This document shows, one piece after another, positions 11,451-27,640 of a stretch of DNA of 64,000 bases (the first letter of the stretch is position 1; each line of letters starts with the position of its first letter). A model generated the notes under the pieces. That model did no database searches, was not told the origin of the DNA, and saw only the letters and a list, made by a program, of their open reading frames with translations. The position numbers were made by a program, and so were the translations under genes. Source of the DNA: Sabethes cyaneus (Eukaryota > Arthropoda > Insecta > Diptera > Culicidae); assembly GCF_943734655.1 (NCBI RefSeq), contig NC_071354.1, positions 71,863,338 to 71,927,337 on the forward strand, read 5' to 3'.

Positions 11451-11814
11451 TTGAGAGACAACCCATTCGAGAGAGAGAGTGCATGTTTGTCGATTATGCT
11501 GCTGTCATTGATGCGGTCAGGTGGAAAATATACGACATTTTACCAGTTTGATCCCTTTTTATCAGTAGCACATTCTTGCCACATAACAATACATTCTCTT
11601 TTCACTACTCTTCTAATCATCATATTACATATTCATGTCAAATGAATCATATTACAAACGAGCACTACAGCTGTGGCGCACTTTTGCAATTCAGTTATCA
11701 AATTCGTGGTATTGGTCGCGGTGTTAAGAAATCATGTTTGTCACTGTTTCTGGCGCACTTCCCAAGCAAAGAAATCAAATTGGTTTAGGTCGTAATCGTC
11801 GTAAAGAATCTTCG

Positions 11815-12562
11815 ACCAGTTCGGACGAGACCTAAGCGATAAAACCAAAACGACGAATGGATAATCGATACTTTTAACTGTAGATTGCTAAATTTCACAA
11901 GTGTCGACCGGGCGCTGCTCGAATAGCTTGAACCTCGCCAACTCAGCATCGTAGCTCTGCAGGAAATCTGTCGCAAAGGCGAGAAGGTTAGGAAGATGTT
12001 TTTTTTTTGTTAGATAATAGTCACTTTAATATCTATGGTCATTCGTGCGGGCTATTCGTCTTCTGCGGGGTTGGGATTTGAACCAGGGACCTCGACGTAA
12101 TAGATCTGAATGCTAACCCTACACAGGACTGACTCCTGTTTGGAAGATCCGTGGCGGAAAGACCTAGTTTTACCAGAGCGGTGGCACTACCAATTAGGTC
12201 GAGTGATATGCTTCGTGCGCATTTCGGACAAAGACCCTGTGAGATGCGCCGAAAGTTGAGTCAAGGTAACGGCTTATCCTGCTTGATGCTCGATTTTACC
12301 AAGGGTAGCCAACTTCTAGGCTTCGCAGATGACTTCAAATATCATAACCAGAAACTTTGCAACGGCGGAGCAATCTATGGCAGGCTGAAAGCGAAGTCCA
12401 GGTGGATTGGGCTAAAAATAAATGCATCAAAGACCAAATGCATGAAAAGAAGAGGCTCAAAAAAGAAACAAAAGCGCGACTCACACGGACGGTAACCGTT
12501 GACGGCGATGAACCAGAAATAGCAGATGAATTCGTGGTAGAAAAATTTGATCCGCACGGACC
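11815..12562 (+). pseudogene. RTE-clade element remnant: endonuclease start joined to RT core
   Basis: Plus-strand pieces read, in order: an N-terminal endonuclease trace (NQNDEWIIDTFNCRLLN, then LEPRQLSIVALQEICRKGE), an interruption by a SINE, GRPSFTRA-like residues, then a jump into RT (EMRRKLSQGNGLSCLML, SQLLGFADDFKYHNQKL, SRWIGLKINASKTKCMKRRG) and the TVTVDGDEPEIADEFVV block. The middle of the protein is deleted, and frameshifts and stops are present. The active-site FADD is retained. The order and wording match RTE-clade elements that are abundant in mosquitoes. The piece ends abruptly near 12566, where an oppositely oriented RTE fragment begins. Confidence 0.8.
11998..12137 (-). mobile_element. 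tRNA-derived SINE (family A), copy 1, inserted in RTE
   Basis: On the minus strand the unit starts AGGAGTCAGTCCTGTGTAGG. It has a B-box-like GGTTCAAATCC, then CCCAACCCCGCAGAAG, a body ending AAAGTGACTATTATCTAAC, and a terminal A-run (T-run at 12000-12010 on the plus strand). The A and B box order points to a tRNA-derived pol III promoter. Flanking direct repeats are GTTAGGAAGAT (11987-11997) and GTTTGGAAGAT (12138-12148), 11 bp with one mismatch. Removing the SINE rejoins the RTE endonuclease reading, which confirms a discrete insertion. A second copy is at 34522-34649. Confidence 0.82.
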
Positions 12563-12569
12563 CCTATAA

Positions 12570-12830
12570 AGCCAATCTGATACTGCCGTTCAAAATCTGT
12601 TGCTGTTGAAGATAGACGCCGTAAGGAGTAATGCCGCGATAATTATAGCAATCGAGCCGATCGCCCTTTTTGTAGATCAGACAAACCACATCTTGCATCC
12701 CCTCCTTCGGTAGATTTTCCATCACCCAAATGTTGGAAATAATCCAATAAAGTGCCGTTGCTAGTGGTTCCTTCCCATTTACCGGAAGTCGATCCCTACC
12801 GGCGGCTGTATTAGTCTTCAGCCATGTCAT
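12570..12830 (-). pseudogene. RTE-clade RT N-terminal fragment, opposite orientation
   Basis: The 88-codon minus-strand frame reads TWLKTNTAAGRDRLPVN, then ALYWIISNIWVMENLPKEGM, then DVVCLIYKKGDRLDCYNYRG. This is the RTE block preceding RT motif 1 (LK.NKAAG.DG....LP.EW..G.ICPI.KKGD..DC.NYRGI). After YRGIT the family sequence is lost. It abuts a plus-strand RTE piece head-on near 12566, so the two cannot derive from one simple insertion. They reflect an inversion, or two insertions followed by deletion. Confidence 0.8.
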
Positions 12831-12850
12831 GTCGTCATTGAGAATGTCGC

Positions 12851-14705
12851 CATCGAAAAACCCTCATTCTAAAATCTTAAAACATATCCTCGTCTATCAT
12901 TCCTATAATGATTAATTTTTGAATAAAATAAAATTATGACGAGTAATATTTGTTTTTAAATCTCTTTTTGAATACAGTCATGTATTAAATCTTTTCAAAC
13001 ATCGCTGACCTAAATCACAGCTTTCTAATTTGCAATTTTTTGAAATATATTTATACAAAGTACTCATGCTTCTTTCACAAATTAATCGCAAACTGTCGCT
13101 TTCCATAGAAATTTTATACTTTTATTTATGTAACTGGAGTTGCGAGAGCACCAAAAGAATAACTATCACTAATTAGATTCAAACCGCAAAGCTTACCACA
13201 TAAAACTTTTTCACACCACTATTTGATTACCCGGACATCAGCGTGTGTCTGATCAAAAAAATGTTTTATAAATATTATGAAATAAAACTAAGCTTTCAGG
13301 AACATTAGAAATTCCTGATGGGTTGTTCATCATTCACAACTAATCATTTGTGAATTTTCTATGGTTGCGCGACAGTAATAAGCTGAATGTTACGCCATAT
13401 AACATACACAACTATAAATGTTTACCAACAAAGTGTCTGCAACTGTTTTCCGTTTCCTAAAGGCAGGATGTTTTTATTCAAATTAATACCCATGAAGGGC
13501 TGCAATTAACCAAGTATAATTACGAAGACCTATCTAATCGGTTGCTTTAATTCGATCAGCCTTACGATTTGTACAAATGCCACAATCGTACTGCAAGTAA
13601 AAAAAGCAAACAAATTAGAAAACTACTGGCAGCCAGCACAAAGAACCACCGGATGATAAAACACTACCGGGAAGCAACGCAACCGATCATTTCCAAATCA
13701 AATTAGACGGCTAATCCGTGACTCTGCAGGCAAGAAAAACGGCAAGTTCGCAGTACGACGGTGAACAATAAATATTAACGAAGCAGTTATTTTTACTAAT
13801 CATACCAACTTTGATTAACACCTTGGCAAGCATAAATTTTCTCCCGTTAAAATTCCTCTTTTCCCCTCATTTCTCTTTGGCGCGCGGTGCCAAGCTTGCC
13901 AACCGTTGCTTGTAGGACTGCCGTACACACTACCGTCCGCCAATGTTGTTGGGGGCGTCCGGGGTCATGATTTCTGCCCATTCGCTGGCGGGAGATGAAT
14001 TCTTTTTTTTTGTACGATTCTGCCGAACCATTATAAAAATTTTCACGGTCTGCAATTACGCATCGTCATCCGCGAACCGGTGGTGCGCACACTTTTGCAA
14101 ACTGATCCATTCTCGGCTTCCCGCTTGGCGTACACAATAAACAAAACTTGCAGAAATCGGAATGTTTACCTTTTCTTCAGTCGCCAGCCAGCGCTAATGT
14201 TGAAGCGGCCTTAGGCCCCGTAATAAGCGATGAAGAGAGTGCAGTTCGAAGTATAGCGGTTCATTAAATACGGTACCGCTGCGGCTGTGGCCACGGCCGC
14301 CACCACTGCCGCCGCTGATCTTCCTGGTGAAATGGCGTCACCAGGCGGTCGCAACCGAACCCTCAGCATATCGGAAGATGAAAAATGGCATCGGATAAGA
14401 GAGTGAACCGGGTTTACCTGTAAATAAATCAGAGGAAAAAAAATTATTAGAAAATGTGTACGAGCCGATAACAGTTTTTTCTGCAGAGACTAAGGTTGGT
14501 CGAAATCGAATGGGTTCTACAACATGGTTAATATATACCATCAAAAGTTTAGTTTTTGTAAAATATAGAGTAGTTAATAAGTCCAATAAAAATGCTCCAG
14601 ACATGTGATGGTAGTTTCGTTAAATTACTATACCCAGAGGTGTGAAACCATAAAAGCAGATCACATTATGTCATACGGAAGAAAGTCGGTTGATGTCTTA
14701 CTAAT
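12851..14705. other. Unrecognised noncoding DNA
   Basis: The stretch is AT-rich to about 13800, then more GC-rich around 13860-14340, with GCC/GGC-rich words near 14280-14330. No protein family, RNA gene or element terminus is recognisable. Confidence 0.45.
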
Positions 14706-14706
14706 T

Positions 14707-14770
14707 ATAGGGGAAAACTGAAGAAAGTGTGAATTGTGCCACGCCTAGGCTCAAGTGCTCTTAACACCCA
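14707..14770 (+). mobile_element. TAGGGGAA-type transposon terminus (partner not found)
   Basis: The word TATAGGGGAAAACTGAAG followed by AAAGTGTGAATTGTGCC resembles the termini at 33313 and 63898, which also begin TA-GGGGAA after a TA dinucleotide. I could not find its inverted partner with confidence. Element length is therefore unknown, and the mariner transposase remnant at 15.0-15.3 kb may or may not belong to it. Confidence 0.4.
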
Positions 14771-15019
14771 ATTATGCCGAAATAAAATCGTCTCCATTAA
14801 AAAAGTTTCTGATATTTTAAGGGCTCCGTTAGCAGAAAAAAGTATTCAATTTCACCTTGTAATGCATTTTATTAAACGTACACTTTGTTTTTGATGGGGT
14901 CTTTATTATTTCCCAACCATTTTTACAAGGTTTTTTTTTGCAAAATGAAAGTTTATTACCCTACAAAAAGTATGAAATCAAAATTTATCTAGTGATTAAC
15001 TGGTCAATTTTTCCTCACC

Positions 15020-15340
15020 TCCATTTATAAGTCTTTTATGTTTAACCAGTTTATGGTTTAACTTTTCGGTATTTTCTTGAACTTATCGACAGACTGTGCT
15101 TTTCGGCCTTTCTTTCGAAAGTGGTGCTTAATGTTCTACTTATTCAATCAATAGTTTAATGGTGGTAGCTGCGAAGTGAGCGGATGCAAGGTCTGACCAG
15201 AAAAGTGTATGGCAGTATCTTGTCGATACTTCGCAACAAGACGTTTTTGAGTACACTCCTTGCGTTAATTTGCAGCATTTAGGGTTCCTGTTGTGGAATG
15301 CGGCAAACTTTTTCTCCACAATAGCTCCCAGCAACATTTC
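15020..15340 (-). pseudogene. Tc1/mariner (ITm) transposase C-terminal fragment
   Basis: Minus-strand reading gives TRYCHTLFWSDLASAHFAATT, which matches the catalytic block around the second Asp (CPTLFWPDLASCHYA-like) of mosquito ITm transposases. It then degenerates through ERPKSTVCR..VQENTEKLNHKLVKHKRL towards 15020. The DNA-binding domain and first catalytic block are missing, and stops interrupt the frame. Related remnants occur at 51325-51500 and 53745-54510. The ITmD37E-like assignment is from memory of the family's wording. Confidence 0.68.
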
Positions 15341-15569
15341 TTCTCGAATTGTGGATTAGCAGAACTCCATCAGGATCTAAAATTTACTTTCTCCAAACTT
15401 CCTGATAATCGGATACAAAGCAGACTTTCTCAAGTTGTGCGATATTTCAATAGGATCTCGGAACGGTACTTTGGAATAATAATAAAATAATATCTTGTAA
15501 AACTAAACATTTTTTAAGAGACCATGGAAATGATAGACAACACTAATGAAACATATGTTTTTATAGAAT

Positions 15570-15840
15570 CTCCAGGACGTGACAAGTCGCCATTTGCAAT
15601 TCGGCCATTCGTGTTTCGGTCATTCATAGGTAATCTGACTCACCCTATATACAATACCTTTTTACACTGAATCGATTGGACCTCTTTGAAGTTAATGGCA
15701 GACTGCCTAACATCCTTTATGGTTATTGTCCATTATGCCTATCATCCGTTTTGCCTAACGCCTATTATGCCTAATATATTTATACGTAACGTCCATTATG
15801 CCTATCGTCCATATGCCTAATGGGGTACACCCTTATTTTT
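15570..15840 (+). repeat. Word-repeat element fragment (TCCATTATGCCTA family)
   Basis: The first part contains GCCATTTGCAATTCGGCC and TTTCGGTCATTC words. From 15700 on, degenerate copies of a ~16 bp word (GTCCATTATGCCTATC and variants) repeat five or six times, ending GCCTAATGGGGTACACCC. Both kinds of word also occur in the 44217-44790 element, whose left end reads as the reverse complement of this end. I take it as a partial copy of that family; its left boundary is not defined. Confidence 0.6.
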
Positions 15841-16060
15841 ATGACCCTAGCCCAACATAATTTTCCGCTTCTTACCTTTCACACCTTTTCCCACTACACG
15901 GTATTCACAATACCTTTCATTACAAAGCTTTTTTCTATCATTTTCTGCGTGCATTGGAAAGACTGTTGTTATATAAAAATATTCAAATGACTAACTTCAC
16001 TATAAGTTACACTAAAACATGCGGTTGGTGAGTATCTTGATCAAAGTGTGCCATTCTTCA

Positions 16061-16304
16061 CGCCAGCGAAATGTTTACACACTATCATACAAGTCAAAAA
16101 AAGAAGATCGAAATAATCGAATAATGTTTAAACTTTAACGTCAAATAAAGGTCTCCCAAAACAAAAAGCAGAGAAGAAATTTTAACGCCAGCGAAATGTT
16201 TACACACTATCATACAAGTCAAAAAAAGAAGATCGAAATAATCGAATAATGTTAAAACTTTAACGTCAAATAAAGGTCTCCCAAAACAAAAAGCAGAGAA
16301 GAAA
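16061..16304 (+). repeat. Two-copy tandem duplication, 125 bp period
   Basis: CGCCAGCGAAATGTTTACAC begins at 16061 and again at 16186. The two units are almost identical, differing in an extra T (GTTTAAAC versus GTTAAAAC) and at the junction (AAATTTTAACG versus AAACAATAAA). Each ends in CAAAACAAAAAGCAGAGAAG. It lies directly upstream of the degenerate purine-rich tract that grades into the (CAGA)n array. Confidence 0.9.
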
Positions 16305-16424
16305 CAATAAATAAAAGCACAAAAAAAAGCAGCGAAAAAAACAGAGAAAAGACACTGAATAAAAGCAGAGAAAAAGCAATAAATACGAGCAAGAAAAAGA
16401 CAATGAATTAAACCAGAGAAAAAG
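16305..16424 (+). repeat. Degenerate purine-rich lead-in to (CAGA)n
   Basis: Irregular repeats of AAAAAGCAGAGAA, AAGCAATAAATA and similar words occupy this tract, with a loose ~37 bp period. The final unit AGAGAAAAAGCAGACAGACA passes seamlessly into the perfect array, so GCAGAGAA-type units may have seeded the CAGA expansion (inference). Confidence 0.65.
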
Positions 16425-22390
<5,966 letters not shown>

Positions 22391-23885
22391 TTGTACTAGT
22401 TAAGCATTAAAATTCGTATATGTTTTGATGGGCATCCAACCATCTTGCTATCTCATGCTGTCTGAACGTTTCCATCATCATTTAGAACTTTCCAATTTTG
22501 ATAAAGTACAGAAAAACTAAAAATTGGAAATGATTCTGCGTCTGGATGTAACTTTTTTTCCATCGAAATTAAGCTTTTTGAGTGGTTTAATTCCAAAATG
22601 TTGCCCATAGCATGAAGTTTTTCGATTGTATACCTTTTCAAGCAACGTCTGCATTGAAATAATACGTAATTTCATTTGCATATGAAAAATTGTGAACGCT
22701 TTAAAAAAATGTGTAATGATGGGGTGAAATGGACAACTGCTAGTGTGGGTAAGATGGTCAATGAACATATTATAATAAAATGGTTGATTTTGCTTCTTGG
22801 TGATATCTCAAGCATATAAATGAAAATTTAACCGGCAAACGTGAACTTCAAACAAATTAGCAGTGACCGGGCATGAAACAGTTTTTGGAATGCTTGTTCA
22901 TATTGCCGCTGCCAAACAATTTTCTATTGGCTGCCTCTAGTGGGAGGGGGTGGACTGCCCCCTTCATTTTTTGCACGCTACACTACCATATTTTACGTAT
23001 TCAATTTGTTGAGGGTCAAAAATAATAATATGCTCTTAGTTGGAGCGATTTACAATACCTGTCCGTTTCACCCGCAGCACTAAAAATGTTCACTTTTTCG
23101 GACCATTTTTAATACTCAAAATACACATTTAAAAACATTTTTTGTTAAATATTTCACTAGCTGCTTTTGAAAACAATATATTGAACTAAAGTAAACTGCA
23201 TTTCGGTTTTATAAATCATTAGTTCTCTGTATTATATTAGCTGTTCTTCTTAACCTGTTCGTCTTACCCACAGTTCCCCTATGAAATAGAAATGGAAATT
23301 CAAACAGCAGAATTTCCGAAAATCGACCAAAAAAATTTTCTTTCGTTTTTGTCTTTTTTTCATAGATTTTTGCATGGAAATTAACAACGTATATATTAAA
23401 AGCAAGAATAGATTTGGTTTTCATGTTTAAACTTAAAATAACAATGCCTAAAATCCATATTTTTTTGCTCGAATAAATCTCATTGTTTTTTTGCCACCGC
23501 CCCCCCCCCCCCCCTTCAGTGGCCCAACACCGGAGGGACAAAAAGTTTTTAAAATATTTGCAATGGCCTTATTGAAAATCGAACGATTCATTCAAAAGAT
23601 ATTCAAACTTAAACATTTAAACACCGTATGTTGAACCACTCAAAACATGCAACTTTGAGTAAATCAAGTAACTAATATAAGTATTAGAAAGTATTATATT
23701 TTATCCTCAACAAACAAATATTCCATCAAGCGCACTTCGGAGCAATAAGCTACTGGATAAGAGGCTAAGGATCACTGCGGGGTCTATTTTATACCTGCAA
23801 ATACATGAGGAACCAATGAATGTTACGCATCATTCATTTTTCCCCCAACCATTGAAAAAATGTTGCAAATCTGTAATTCAAGTAT
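22391..23885. other. Unrecognised DNA with one TAGGGGAA-type terminus
   Basis: The stretch is mostly AT-rich with no supported gene. At 23250-23280, read on the minus strand, CATAGGGGAACTGTGGGTAA then GACGAACAGG resembles the termini of the 33315-36093 element, and CTAGTGTGGGTAAGATGG near 22740 may be a subterminal relative. A left terminus was not found and may have been lost next to the CAGA array. A C-run sits near 23502-23515. Confidence 0.4.
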
Positions 23886-24000
23886 CTGCAAAGCAAAGGC
23901 TTTGATCTTTAAGTATAAAGTCCTGTAAAAGGGATTTATCGACAGACTTCACAACCGGCTATTATTTCGAGATTCGAACATACGATGGTATTCGTGAGCT
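23886..24000 (-). mobile_element. SINE-like family B, internally deleted copy
   Basis: The minus strand carries the B-box-like word GTTCGAATC, then, after an apparent deletion, GAAGTCTGTCGATAAATCCC and a tail ending AAAGCCTTTGC. The CGACAGACTTC..CA..GGCT word and the GCAAAG-type tail are shared with the copy at 56617-56815, and CGACAGA with the copy at 48250-48470. The segment between them is missing here. I see no clear target-site duplication. Confidence 0.5.
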
Positions 24001-24244
24001 TCCTGAGAATTACTGTGACTATGACGCCATTGTCGCTGTATCACTCATCTTGTCGAATTTGAATAATGACAGCTTGCTAAGGTATGCCATTAAAGGTAGT
24101 CAACCTCAAGCCGCTCCAAAAAAGGTTTGTGACTTTCTTCCGAACGCAGTGCTTTTACCCAACGAAAAACTTCCGCAATCTTCCGATGCACTACTCTAAT
24201 CGAACAAGGCTTGACATTCCTATCCATGAACTATCCAATTTTCG

Positions 24245-24600
24245 ACTAATTGTTAGACTTCGAGATACGAAACAGCTATCGGAGGGGTCGAAAAATAGAG
24301 TTATCTGTCCGATCTTCAAAAAGGGCGACAAGTTGGACTGTGAGAACTATCGAGCGATCGCCGTTCTCAATGCCACCTACAAGGTGCTGTCTCAAATCAT
24401 TTTCCGCTGACTATCATCAATTACGAACAGATTTGTGGCAGCTGCCGGCTTCGTCGAAGCATGGTCTACAACGCATCAAATATTGACACTGCGGCAAATT
24501 CTGCAAAAGGGCTGTGAGTTCCTACGCACCATTTGTTCATTGACTTCAAAGCCGCGTATGATACCATTGCTTTCTAATCATAGAATTACTAAGGTTTTGT
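24245..24600 (+). pseudogene. RTE-clade RT fragment
   Basis: The plus strand reads TKQLSEGSKNRVICPIFKKG, then DKLDCENYRAIAVLNATYKV, then LSQIIFR and a stop. After a frameshift it gives ITNRFVAAAGFVEAWSTTHQ, ILTLRQILQKGCEFLRT and the remains of the DFKAAYDT block (TSKPRMIP). These correspond to RTE RT motifs 0-3, which normally include FKKGD..DC.NYRGITLLN and FR.GRSTTDQ..TLRQIL. The GRSTTD motif is degenerated. There is no endonuclease, no FADD box and no 3' end. It is a dead, 5'- and 3'-truncated copy. Confidence 0.82.
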
Positions 24601-27600
24601 ATTTTTTCGAATCTCTCGTTGACAACTTCGGTTTCTGTTTGAAAAAAAGCAACAGCTTTAGAATTAGAACCTGCTTTGTTTTAGTGTCGCTTCCGAGTTT
24701 CCAAGTAAACATTTCCGGGTTTCGTGTTCATTAATCGAAAAACTACTTTTATCATTGTTTTAACATTGTTACTTCATTTGTCTAGCGTAAACCTACCCAC
24801 TAGAGAAGCGTAATAAAACTTAAAATTCGTTCAGTATCAGGACAGAAAAAAACTTTTATAATAAATATTTTATTTGAAGGTCTCATTTTTATTAATTGCG
24901 CATGGATATACTAAATTGAGTCCTAGTCGTGCACCAAATTAATACGACTGATTCATATGATTCATTGTCTAAATTGTCGAAGTTGTCGAAGTTTTCGAGC
25001 GTTACATAAAATAATGACTATTTACGTCACGTTGTTATTGTAACGAGTTTATCTCGCTTACTCGCAATAATCGGATGATTCAGAATCATTGATCTTGGGC
25101 TATAATGCACCGCTTCAAGTGCGTATAAAAATAGTTTCGCCCGTAAAAACCCAGCTCGCAACCGATGATCGTTCCGAAACGCTCTGGCAGTGCAATTAGC
25201 GAAATATTTATTAACCCCTTCAGGCTCATAATTCAAAATTTACGACACCGGTCTTACCATCGCCCGCAATGCCATTAATTGTCGCCTGGATTGGTGTTAG
25301 CTTTTTTTAAGTTTCATTTTTTTAGGAAACTCTACCTCCTGTTTGGGCCAGCACTCCCGCAGGCAGTAGTGGTGCACCGGCAAGTCCAATTACGATTTCA
25401 TTGCATTCCACCAGCCACCAGCCAAGGGTAGGGGGTGTTTTGAAAACAACCCATGTTGAACAGCCAATAAATAGTCACACAAACTACTAGCCGCAGTCGG
25501 ACTACCCTGTACGGAGTCGCGGGCAGAATCTTTGCCATACAAATTTCAGCCGATTGTTCTGTAGTGGTTGTCTCCCTTTTAGTGCTCAATTGGTAGCACC
25601 AGCAAGCGAGCGGTTTGTTTATTCTACGGGCCTGGTTCAATTGAACCCGACCAAGCCTAGCTACTAGTGGAAATGGAAGCGACCAGCAATTGAAAAGCCA
25701 TATAAGCAAATTGTTACAAACAATTCGCGGGTGGCACGACATGCTGTAAAGTGTCTTATTACTTGTGGTGGAGTTTTATGGGTATGTACCCACTTGCGAA
25801 GTGTTGCTCTCAAACTCATAAATTATTTATCAGCAAAGTGTGATACTTTGTCGCTAGAAAATAGTGAAACACGGTCTGTCGATACAATATTTCGCAAATG
25901 TTTCACAATAATCGTTTGTGCTTGTGCCGATAGAATTTTCCGCGTGTGCATTCTTACTCGTCAGTTTAGTTTCTTCTCTTAACTCAATTAGCATTCTTCT
26001 ACACTGGTTTTGCCGTTCTTTCGGCGACGAGACAACATATTTTCTTTCAGGCCTGTCTTTATTATGCGAGCACCATCATTAATGCTTTCAATTAAAGAGG
26101 AACATAATATAAATCAAAGCTGCATCAGTATTTCAAGAATTTATTAAATTGATGAAGAATGTCCACTTTGCCCGAAGCCAGCGCAGTGCAGCGCCGCGGT
26201 GTGCTTGAAAGTCAGGAAAGAGATTGGGATAAAGTCTTCTCCGCATGTGCATCCATGCATCTATCATAACAGTAAAAGCCGGGAAAATGATGGTTTGCAA
26301 AAACAAATTAAAAACAAGCTTAGATATTTGTCGCGCGCACCAGGCAAAATAGAAAGCTGCGTCTGCATGCTCCTGCACAAAGAACTGGTTGCACAAGAAA
26401 AGACAAGTGTGGCTTTGTTGGGAAAACGGCGCACTCAGTGGTGCCAGCTCGGATCGGTAGTTCGAAAATAAAGCATTTTATTTGCTTGATTCACTTTTGT
26501 TCAATTCTGTTCCTTCTTGGATTTCCATTTTTCATTTATAGCATTATAATTATAATTTTCTGAGTACTAGAGGTTGATTGGAGTTTTGGCAAGCCTGAAG
26601 TTCCGCAGGGGAGTAAATTGTGTTCGTTTTGTAATTTCGCTAGACTGCAAGCTATTTAATCCAATGATGATTTGAAAGTATTCTGTACTGCACAATCCTG
26701 TGAAGACTCACTTCAAATATTCGAAATTCGAAAGACCTTATCAAACGATCTACAAAATTATGTTCCCCAAATATCAATACCTTGTCATCATCTTGTTAAC
26801 GACCTATGATAGGTATTGAACATCTCTTTTCTTAACGAGAACAAAAGCACTGGGTCGGACCATCTGGAACTTCCACTATTTGAGGGCAAATGTAAGCTAC
26901 TAAACGTCTTTAAGTACCTTGAACAAAGAAAAAATAAAGTTTAGGAGTAAAATTGATGCACCATCATGAAATAAACTAGTCTGTGACTAGTTTTCAAAAC
27001 TGTTTATTTTTCCAACTAAGTGATTTCATAATCACTTTTGATTGACAAGTTCATAAACAACAGAAAGTAAACCCAAAGCAGAACAATTTTTACCACCGCT
27101 CCGGTAACACTGTTCTCATTAACCAAAGTGCCCTTGCCCGAGGACGCGCATCCATCTTTCGGCCATCTATGTAAGTCCGTTAATGGACAGGAAAACACGT
27201 CGCCGTTCCACTTTGGCAGCACAATACCTACCTACATACACACGTGCACCGATTCGCACCACATCGAAGCAATGAAGATGATATAATTTAAACGCAATAA
27301 AAGTACATTTTTCACACAATTGGATCCCGCACGGCAGACGGCCGTAAGCGAGGTCCGGAGGTCCGGTAGAATGTGCCTGCTCTGAACGATTGGGGCAAAA
27401 TGGTTTCCTTCCCTCTGCCTGTCTCGCATACTCGTTGGTGCCGGCTGCCCGATTCCCTGCGCTGCGTAGCGAATGACAAAGACCAATTCCATTGCATGCA
27501 ACCCGGACGACCTAGGCTGTGTGTCGTGCATCGGAAGGAAAGTGTGAAAAAGCAATGTTCAAAGGAGAGTACCGTCCAATGGGGGGGATTTGCGGCCTTT

Positions 27601-27640
27601 TTCAACCATTGTAAAAAATAATGTAATTATACCTATAACG
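24601..27640. other. Unrecognised noncoding DNA
   Basis: I found no gene or element termini I can support. Base composition is mixed: 25270-25740, 26140-26460 and 27100-27600 are more GC-rich and non-repetitive, the rest AT-rich. Open frames up to 114 codons exist on both strands but overlap and lack recognisable domains. Confidence 0.4.

Larger units (their letters stand above)
8890..11545 (-). mobile_element. Jockey/CR1-group non-LTR retrotransposon, 5' truncated
   Basis: This is the best preserved autonomous-type element in the window. On the minus strand it keeps the last two thirds of ORF2: the C-terminal part of the apurinic-type endonuclease, a complete reverse transcriptase, and about 250 residues of C-terminal region, then an AT-rich 3' tail. 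ORF1 and the start of the endonuclease are missing. In-frame endonuclease-like sequence (VVYFPPDRINDSSIIDKHAL) fades out upstream of about 11545, which is typical of 5' truncation during target-primed reverse transcription. At least two frameshifts break the reading frame, one near 10465 and one near 11470 in a GA-rich run. Jockey versus CR1 placement is not resolved by eye. Confidence 0.88.

Noticed and set aside
12060..12130. A tRNA gene at the B-box-like word
   Set aside because: No complete cloverleaf is visible, and the unit has an A-tail and target-site duplications. It is a tRNA-derived SINE. The same applies at 34580 and 48395.
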